A stretch of DNA of 13,381 bases from positions 1 to 13,381 of the forward strand of contig JAFOIR010000278.1 of assembly GCA_017420625.1 (NCBI GenBank), written 5' to 3'. The stretch is from Bacillota bacterium (GTDB taxonomy: Bacteria; Bacillota_A; Clostridia; Lachnospirales; Bianqueaceae). Below, one piece after another: positions 9,243 to 13,381 of this stretch. The position numbers were made by a program, and so were the translations under genes. The stretch's first letter is position 1; each line of letters opens with the position of its first letter. The notes below the pieces were generated by a model. It saw nothing but the letters and a program-made list of their open reading frames with translations. It did no database searches and was not told where the DNA came from.

Positions 9243-10580
9243 ATGGCTTGGTACGACGAAGCGATCTTTTATCATATATATCCCATAGGACTTTTAAATG
9301 CTCCCAAACAGAATCATTATGAAGCACCGGTACATCGGCTGCCTCTTTTGAAACCATGGATCGACCATATCAAGGACCTCGGTTTTACGGCTCTTTATCT
9401 TGGTCCTTTGTTTCAGTCTGTCGGACACGGATATGAAACGACTGATTATTATACGGTCGATTCCAGACTGGGAACTAATGAAGATCTGACCGATCTGATC
9501 GCCTATGCTCATAAAAAAGGTATCAAGGTGATTCTGGATGGTGTCTTCAATCATACCGGAAGGGATTTCTTTGCATTCCAGGATCTTAAGAAGAATCGGG
9601 AGAATTCACCTTATAAAGACTGGTACTGCAACGTCAATTACTGGAATAATAATTCCTATAACGACGGGTTCTCCTATGATAACTGGGGTGGATATGATCT
9701 GCTGGTCAAGCTGAATCAGTGGAATCCGGCTGTCAAGGATTATATTGCCGATGTGATTCGTTTCTGGGTGCGGGAATTCGATATTGATGGACTGCGTCTG
9801 GATGCTGCGGATGTACTGCAGTTCGATTTTATGAAAATGCTTCGCTCTATGGCCGGAACTGTCAAACCGGATTTTTACCTGATGGGAGAAGTCATTCACG
9901 GAGAGTATAACCGTTGGGTCAATCCGGAGATGCTTCATGCGGTGACCAATTATCATCTGCATAAAGCACTATATTCCGGTCATAACGATCATAATTACTT
10001 CGAGATCGCGCATACGGTGAAACGTCTGCTGGATCAAAGAGGCGGCAGCGTAACAGGTTTATATAATTTTGTCGATAATCATGACGTAGAACGTATCCAT
10101 ACGAAATTAAACAATAAAGATCATATGCTTCCGGTACATATACTTTTGTATACACTGCCCGGTGTGCCTTCTGTTTACTATGGATCGGAGTATGGCATCG
10201 ACGGAAGGAAGGAGAGAGGATCGGATGATTCGCTTCGCCCTTCACTGGATCTTTCTTCTATGCATTCTAATGATATGACAAACCTTCTTTGCAAACTGGG
10301 ACATATCCGACAGGAACAAAGAACGCTTTCCTATGGATCCTATCAGGAATTATTCCTTACCACCAGACAGTATGCTTTTGCCAGAACACTGGATAAAAAA
10401 AGCACGCTGATCACCGTCAATAACGATGAACAGCGTGCGTGGATCAACATCCCTGATATGGGGTGGGGAAGATATGTCGGAGTTTTTTCCGGCCGTATCC
10501 TTCAATCCGAAAATGGTCGTTTGAATATTGAATCAGAACCATGTTCCGGAGAGATCTGGATCAGGGACGAATCAGTTTAG
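9243..10580 (+). CDS. GH13 alpha-amylase-family glycosidase, probably cytoplasmic
   Basis: This 445-aa enzyme should hydrolyse or transglycosylate alpha-glucosidic bonds. All four GH13 core regions are present: DGVFNH at 99-104, GLRLDAAD at 183-190 with nucleophile Asp187, GEVIHG at 215-220 with acid/base Glu216, and FVDNHD at 276-281 with Asp281. The fifth region reads LVKLN (154-158), resembling the MPKLN of neopullulanase and cyclomaltodextrinase enzymes, but the N-terminal CBM34-type domain of that group is absent. There is no signal peptide or membrane segment, so it probably acts on imported malto-oligosaccharides. Residues about 375-445 would form the small C-terminal beta domain. AGAAAGG at 9229-9235 sets the start. 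Its stop shares bases with the stop of the opposite-strand gene. Specificity, including maltose- or trehalose-related activity, is not determinable. Confidence 0.93.
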   Translation: MAWYDEAIFYHIYPIGLLNAPKQNHYEAPVHRLPLLKPWIDHIKDLGFTALYLGPLFQSVGHGYETTDYYTVDSRLGTNEDLTDLIAYAHKKGIKVILDGVFNHTGRDFFAFQDLKKNRENSPYKDWYCNVNYWNNNSYNDGFSYDNWGGYDLLVKLNQWNPAVKDYIADVIRFWVREFDIDGLRLDAADVLQFDFMKMLRSMAGTVKPDFYLMGEVIHGEYNRWVNPEMLHAVTNYHLHKALYSGHNDHNYFEIAHTVKRLLDQRGGSVTGLYNFVDNHDVERIHTKLNNKDHMLPVHILLYTLPGVPSVYYGSEYGIDGRKERGSDDSLRPSLDLSSMHSNDMTNLLCKLGHIRQEQRTLSYGSYQELFLTTRQYAFARTLDKKSTLITVNNDEQRAWINIPDMGWGRYVGVFSGRILQSENGRLNIESEPCSGEIWIRDESV

Positions 10581-11455
10581 TTTTCCAACTCAGCAATATA
10601 TCTCTTCAGATTTTCAAGGCCGGCTTCGAGTGCAAGGAAGCAATCTTCCATACCTTCGAATTCGATCGCTACATATCCGTCATAGCCATTATTTTTGAGC
10701 GCAGCCAGGCAAGCCTTTACCGGGACATTGCCCTGGCCTACGATCGTGCCGCGAAGATAAGCGCCACCGCGGGACTTGAAGAAGAATTTGCCGGGATTCG
10801 GGCCATCAGCCGGTTTGATGATGAAATCTTTGGCATGAACATAAACCGCATAGGGAGCAGCAATGCCAACGGAGGTGAAAGGATTCTCATCGGCGCAGGT
10901 GAAGTTGCCCATGTCAACGAGCCAGCCGTAATTCGGATGTCCGACAGCATTCATCAGTTTTTCAACACGCAGTGCATCCTGTGCAAAGAAACCATGGTTT
11001 TCGCTCATAGTGCGTACGCCCTTGGAAGCAGCATATTCTGCGACCTGACGGATGCCTTCAGCCATGCGGGGCAGTGCATGATCAAAGCTTTCATATTTCT
11101 TGCTGCGATCCCAGGAAGCTGCGTCGTGACGCATACCGGATGCACCAAGAATCACTGCAATATCGACTTCCTTCTTGACGCGTTCCACTTCCTCCGCCGT
11201 ATCTCGGTTCTGGAAATCAGCTCCGACCGTGTAATTCGTGATTACGATACCGACACGATCTGCTTCTGCCTTGATCTCGCGGGCATAGTCTTCCAGAGAT
11301 TTTCCTTCGGGACAGGATGTCTTGAAGTTGAAATCGACAACCTCAAATCCTTCAAATCCCATTTCCTTGGCTTTTGCGATCGAATCAAAAAGAGTGATCC
11401 TGCCGCTGCGGTAAGCCTGGGAGAAACTATAGGAACTGACAGCTACTTTCATCAT
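10577..11455 (-). CDS. Sugar phosphate isomerase/epimerase-like TIM-barrel protein (first of two)
   Basis: This 292-aa protein belongs to the xylose-isomerase-like/AP-endonuclease 2 TIM-barrel superfamily, which includes inosose dehydratase, inosose isomerase, ketose epimerases and subunits of C-glycoside-cleaving enzymes. Probable metal ligands are Glu152 (TMSENHG), Asp181 (WLVDMGNF), His207 (VYVHAKD) and Glu265 (VAIEFEG). The segment SRGGAYLRGTIVGQGNVP (228-245) contains the loop often seen in members found next to Gfo/Idh/MocA oxidoreductases. There is no signal peptide. AGAGG at 11466-11470 lies ten bases upstream of the first of two tandem ATGs (11455 and 11452). It is the last gene of the minus-strand operon, 17 bases after the oxidoreductase. 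The reaction is not known. No TTA, CTA or TCA codon occurs in it. Confidence 0.87.
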   Translation of the reverse strand: MMKVAVSSYSFSQAYRSGRITLFDSIAKAKEMGFEGFEVVDFNFKTSCPEGKSLEDYAREIKAEADRVGIVITNYTVGADFQNRDTAEEVERVKKEVDIAVILGASGMRHDAASWDRSKKYESFDHALPRMAEGIRQVAEYAASKGVRTMSENHGFFAQDALRVEKLMNAVGHPNYGWLVDMGNFTCADENPFTSVGIAAPYAVYVHAKDFIIKPADGPNPGKFFFKSRGGAYLRGTIVGQGNVPVKACLAALKNNGYDGYVAIEFEGMEDCFLALEAGLENLKRYIAELEN

Positions 11456-11472
11456 AGCTTAATTACCTCTTC

Positions 11473-12540
11473 TTATTGATTTAAAAGAACTTCATGACCG
11501 GTGCGGGCGGATTCAAAGATCGCGTCCAGGATCTCCATCAGGGTGATACCGTCTTCTGCAGGAGATTTGCAGGGAGTACCGTTCATGATGCAGTCGATAT
11601 AATGATTGATTTCGTTGCGGAAGATCACACCCATATTCATGGCCGTGCGGGCTTTCAGAGTAGTATCAGTCATATAACCGTTTGCCTCAGAGATCAGTTT
11701 CAGTTCGGGATCGATCTTGGCGCCGCCTTTGGTGCCGTAGAGCTCGATGATGCCGGACTCTTTCTCAACATTCAGGGAGAAGGAGACTTCAACCTGTACC
11801 ACAGCACCGTTGTCGTAACGGATCATTGCGGTGGCAGCATCTTCGACATCACAGATATCATGATCGGTATGAGAAGAAGAAACATATCCCTTCGGAGTCT
11901 TCAGGTTGCGGCGGTCAAACAGTTTCTGGAAGGTTGCACCATAGACAGAGACCGGTTTGGGATTACCAAGCATATAGCGGGTCAGGTCGATAACATGAAC
12001 ACCGAGGTCGATCAGGGGGCCGCCGCCGGATTTGGCTTTTTCACCGAACCAGCCGCCGGGGTTGCCGTTGCGTCGGATATACTGTGCCTTCGCCCAGTAG
12101 ATTTCTCCGAAGTAATCGCTGTTCTTGAAATCCATGAAGATCTGAGTATCGTTGCCGTAACGACGGACGAAACCAATCATAAGAAGCTTGCCTGCCTTAT
12201 CGGCGGCTTCTTTCATTTTGCGAGCTTCTTCTGCGCTGGTAGCCATTGGCTTCTCGCACAGAACATGTTTGCCATAGTTGAGCGCCATGATGGTGCAGGG
12301 CATGTGATTGGAGTTCCATACGCAGACACTGACTGCATCGATTTCAGGCAGCTCTTTGAGCATGGTCTCTTCATCGGTATACAGACGGGTCACACCGTAT
12401 TTTTCTCCCATCATTTTGACCTTGGCTTCATCCAGATCACAGAAGGCATACAGATCTACATTCGGGTTGTTCTGGTAGGCTACGATATGTTCGTTGGAAA
12501 TCGTACCGGTACCGATGATAGCAACTTTTACTTTGTCCAT
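11473..12540 (-). CDS. Gfo/Idh/MocA-family NAD(P)-dependent oxidoreductase
   Basis: This 355-aa cytoplasmic enzyme oxidises or reduces a hydroxyl of a sugar, cyclitol or glycoside. The N-terminal Rossmann fold shows VAIIGTGTIS with glycines at 10 and 12, then CDLDEAK (34-40) after the second strand. The catalytic-site EKPMA motif has Lys97, and GGGPLIDLGVHVIDLTRYMLG (172-192) contains Asp178 and His182 of the usual active-site pair. The frame extends to a GTG at 12549, but that codon overlaps the Shine-Dalgarno AAGGAG (12554-12549); the ATG at 12540, eight bases downstream of it, is the better start. Known relatives include inositol dehydrogenase, glucose-fructose oxidoreductase and the 3-oxidising enzymes of C-glycoside degradation. 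Position between two isomerase/epimerases suggests a shared pathway. Confidence 0.92.
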   Translation of the reverse strand: MDKVKVAIIGTGTISNEHIVAYQNNPNVDLYAFCDLDEAKVKMMGEKYGVTRLYTDEETMLKELPEIDAVSVCVWNSNHMPCTIMALNYGKHVLCEKPMATSAEEARKMKEAADKAGKLLMIGFVRRYGNDTQIFMDFKNSDYFGEIYWAKAQYIRRNGNPGGWFGEKAKSGGGPLIDLGVHVIDLTRYMLGNPKPVSVYGATFQKLFDRRNLKTPKGYVSSSHTDHDICDVEDAATAMIRYDNGAVVQVEVSFSLNVEKESGIIELYGTKGGAKIDPELKLISEANGYMTDTTLKARTAMNMGVIFRNEINHYIDCIMNGTPCKSPAEDGITLMEILDAIFESARTGHEVLLNQ

Positions 12541-12548
12541 GGGAATCA

Positions 12549-12554
12549 CTCCTT
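12549..12554 (-). promoter_or_regulatory. Ribosome binding site deciding the oxidoreductase start
   Basis: Read on the minus strand, AAGGAG ends at 12549, eight bases before ATG at 12540. This argues against the in-frame GTG at 12549, which would use a base of the site itself. Confidence 0.8.
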
Positions 12555-12577
12555 TTTGTTTTTATATGATTGACAGA

Positions 12578-13381
12578 TCAATAGTACGCTTTCAGGAATT
12601 TAACAGCTTTGGCGATATCGCCTTCCGGATCATCGCCAACTTCACGCTCGATGGTCAGATAGCCTTTGTATCCGATATCTTCCAGCGCTTTCAGGTAGCG
12701 GTCGTAATCGACAGCGCCTTCGCCAAGAGGAGTCTCCAGGAAAGCGGGGGAGGTGACGATCGAATCTTCTGCGCTGTGGCCGCTGTAGACGACGATCGGA
12801 TCTTCTGCGAAGCACTGGATACCATCTTTTGCGTGAGTATGTACGATATACTCTTTCAGGGTATAGACGGCACGAACCGGATCATCTCCGGTGACCATGA
12901 CAAAGTTGGCAGGGTCAAGATTGACAGCTACACCGGTAGAATGCAGTCCATCCAGGAATACACGCAGATTCATAGCGGTCTCAGGGCCGGTCTCGATCGC
13001 AAAATGTGCATTCAGAGAATCGGCGTATTCAGCCAGCTGACCGCAGGCATCCTGCATGATAGCATAACGGGGATGACGAGGATCGGTCGGAACGACACCG
13101 ATATGAGTCGTAACGACATTGGTGCCAAGTTCAACAGCCATATCGAGGATCCGTTTGGAACGCTCGATCAGTTCGGGATTTCTCTTGGGATTCACAAAAC
13201 CTTCACCCAGATCACCGCAAAGGGCAGAAATAGCCAGACCGTGATCGGCAACAGACTGCTTGAAAGCAGCGCGTTTTTCACCGACCAGCACTTCCGGGCT
13301 CATCTCACCATAGGTAGCGTAGACCTGAAGTCCCTGTGCACCGACTTTGACAGCTTTATCGAGTGCAGTACTGATATCACA
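12578..13381 (-). CDS. Sugar phosphate isomerase/epimerase-like TIM-barrel protein (second; 5' end outside window)
   Basis: The frame runs open to the window edge, giving 267 residues without a true start. The 26 codons before the first visible ATG (13303) encode ALDKAVKVGAQGLQVYATYG, which fits the conserved first strand and helix of this superfamily, so that ATG is internal. Counting from the first visible residue, likely metal ligands are Glu130 (AIETGPE), Asp156 (VNLDPANF), His183 (HTHAKD) and Glu245 (TIERE). An acidic GEGAVDY turn follows, typical of inosose isomerase or tagatose-epimerase-like members. It is clearly different from the isomerase/epimerase at the operon's other end, so the two are not a recent duplication. 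Its TGA is 37 bases before the oxidoreductase ATG. No TTA, CTA or TCA codons are used. Substrate unknown. Confidence 0.87.
   Translation of the reverse strand, partial: CDISTALDKAVKVGAQGLQVYATYGEMSPEVLVGEKRAAFKQSVADHGLAISALCGDLGEGFVNPKRNPELIERSKRILDMAVELGTNVVTTHIGVVPTDPRHPRYAIMQDACGQLAEYADSLNAHFAIETGPETAMNLRVFLDGLHSTGVAVNLDPANFVMVTGDDPVRAVYTLKEYIVHTHAKDGIQCFAEDPIVVYSGHSAEDSIVTSPAFLETPLGEGAVDYDRYLKALEDIGYKGYLTIEREVGDDPEGDIAKAVKFLKAYY

Noticed and set aside
10541..11479. 312-codon open frame on the + strand opposite the first isomerase/epimerase gene.
   Set aside because: Same cause: a codon-aligned antisense frame of a conserved gene. The minus-strand product has metal ligands and barrel motifs; this one has none.
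11494..12573. 359-codon open frame on the + strand covering nearly all of the oxidoreductase gene.
   Set aside because: It is the exact codon-aligned antisense of a clearly conserved Gfo/Idh/MocA gene and encodes no recognisable motif; explained by codon bias.
12553..12577. AT-rich stretch upstream of the oxidoreductase with a TATAAA-like box on the minus strand.
   Set aside because: No -35-like hexamer lies 16-18 bases upstream and the gap is only 37 bases, so internal promoter activity is not supported; treated as an operon spacer.
12578..13303. Second isomerase/epimerase as a complete 241-residue gene starting at ATG 13303.
   Set aside because: The frame stays open to the window edge and the upstream codons encode a typical conserved first strand and helix, so this ATG is internal and the gene is truncated by the window.

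Overview
The window looks like chromosomal DNA from a member of the Bacillota, probably a clostridial-type gut or anaerobic lineage. The evidence is the class I heat-shock order hrcA-grpE-dnaK-dnaJ followed by prmA and rsmE, a DnaK without the proteobacterial N-terminal insertion, a ThiI without a rhodanese domain paired with a cysteine desulfurase, and strong AGGAGG-type ribosome binding sites. Genus cannot be read from the sequence. No rRNA, tRNA, CRISPR array, insertion sequence or phage gene was seen. Coding density is very high: the only sizeable non-coding gap is the 109 bases after dnaJ.

Region 1 (1-4150, + strand) is the protein-quality-control operon: the 3' end of hrcA (repressor), then grpE, dnaK and dnaJ, closed by a strong intrinsic terminator. 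A CIRCE operator would be expected upstream of hrcA, outside the window. Region 2 (4152-8394, + strand) starts at a well-formed promoter whose -35 box lies just after the terminator. It encodes RNA and ribosome modification: prmA (ribosomal protein L11 methylation), rsmE (16S rRNA m3U methylation), a cysteine desulfurase and thiI (4-thiouridine in tRNA). The genes are nearly contiguous and probably co-transcribed.

Region 3 (8378-10580, + strand) continues the same strand without a visible break. It has an APH-fold kinase of unknown substrate whose start overlaps the end of thiI, then an intracellular GH13 alpha-amylase-family glycosidase. Region 4 (10577-13381, - strand) is a convergent three-gene carbohydrate operon, read right to left: a sugar phosphate isomerase/epimerase-like TIM barrel (5' end outside the window), a Gfo/Idh/MocA NAD(P)-dependent oxidoreductase, and a second, different TIM-barrel isomerase/epimerase. 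An oxidoreductase between two isomerase/epimerases suggests a pathway that oxidises a sugar, cyclitol or glycoside and rearranges or cleaves the keto product; the substrate is unknown.

Most of the window is ordinary. The observations most worth a second look are: the catabolic operon has almost no TTA, CTA or TCA codons, which matches dnaK rather than its + strand neighbours; the convergent stop codons share bases in a four-base overlap with no terminator between them; a kinase and amylase of unknown role are attached to an RNA-modification operon; and a three-codon mini-ORF sits exactly between dnaK and dnaJ.
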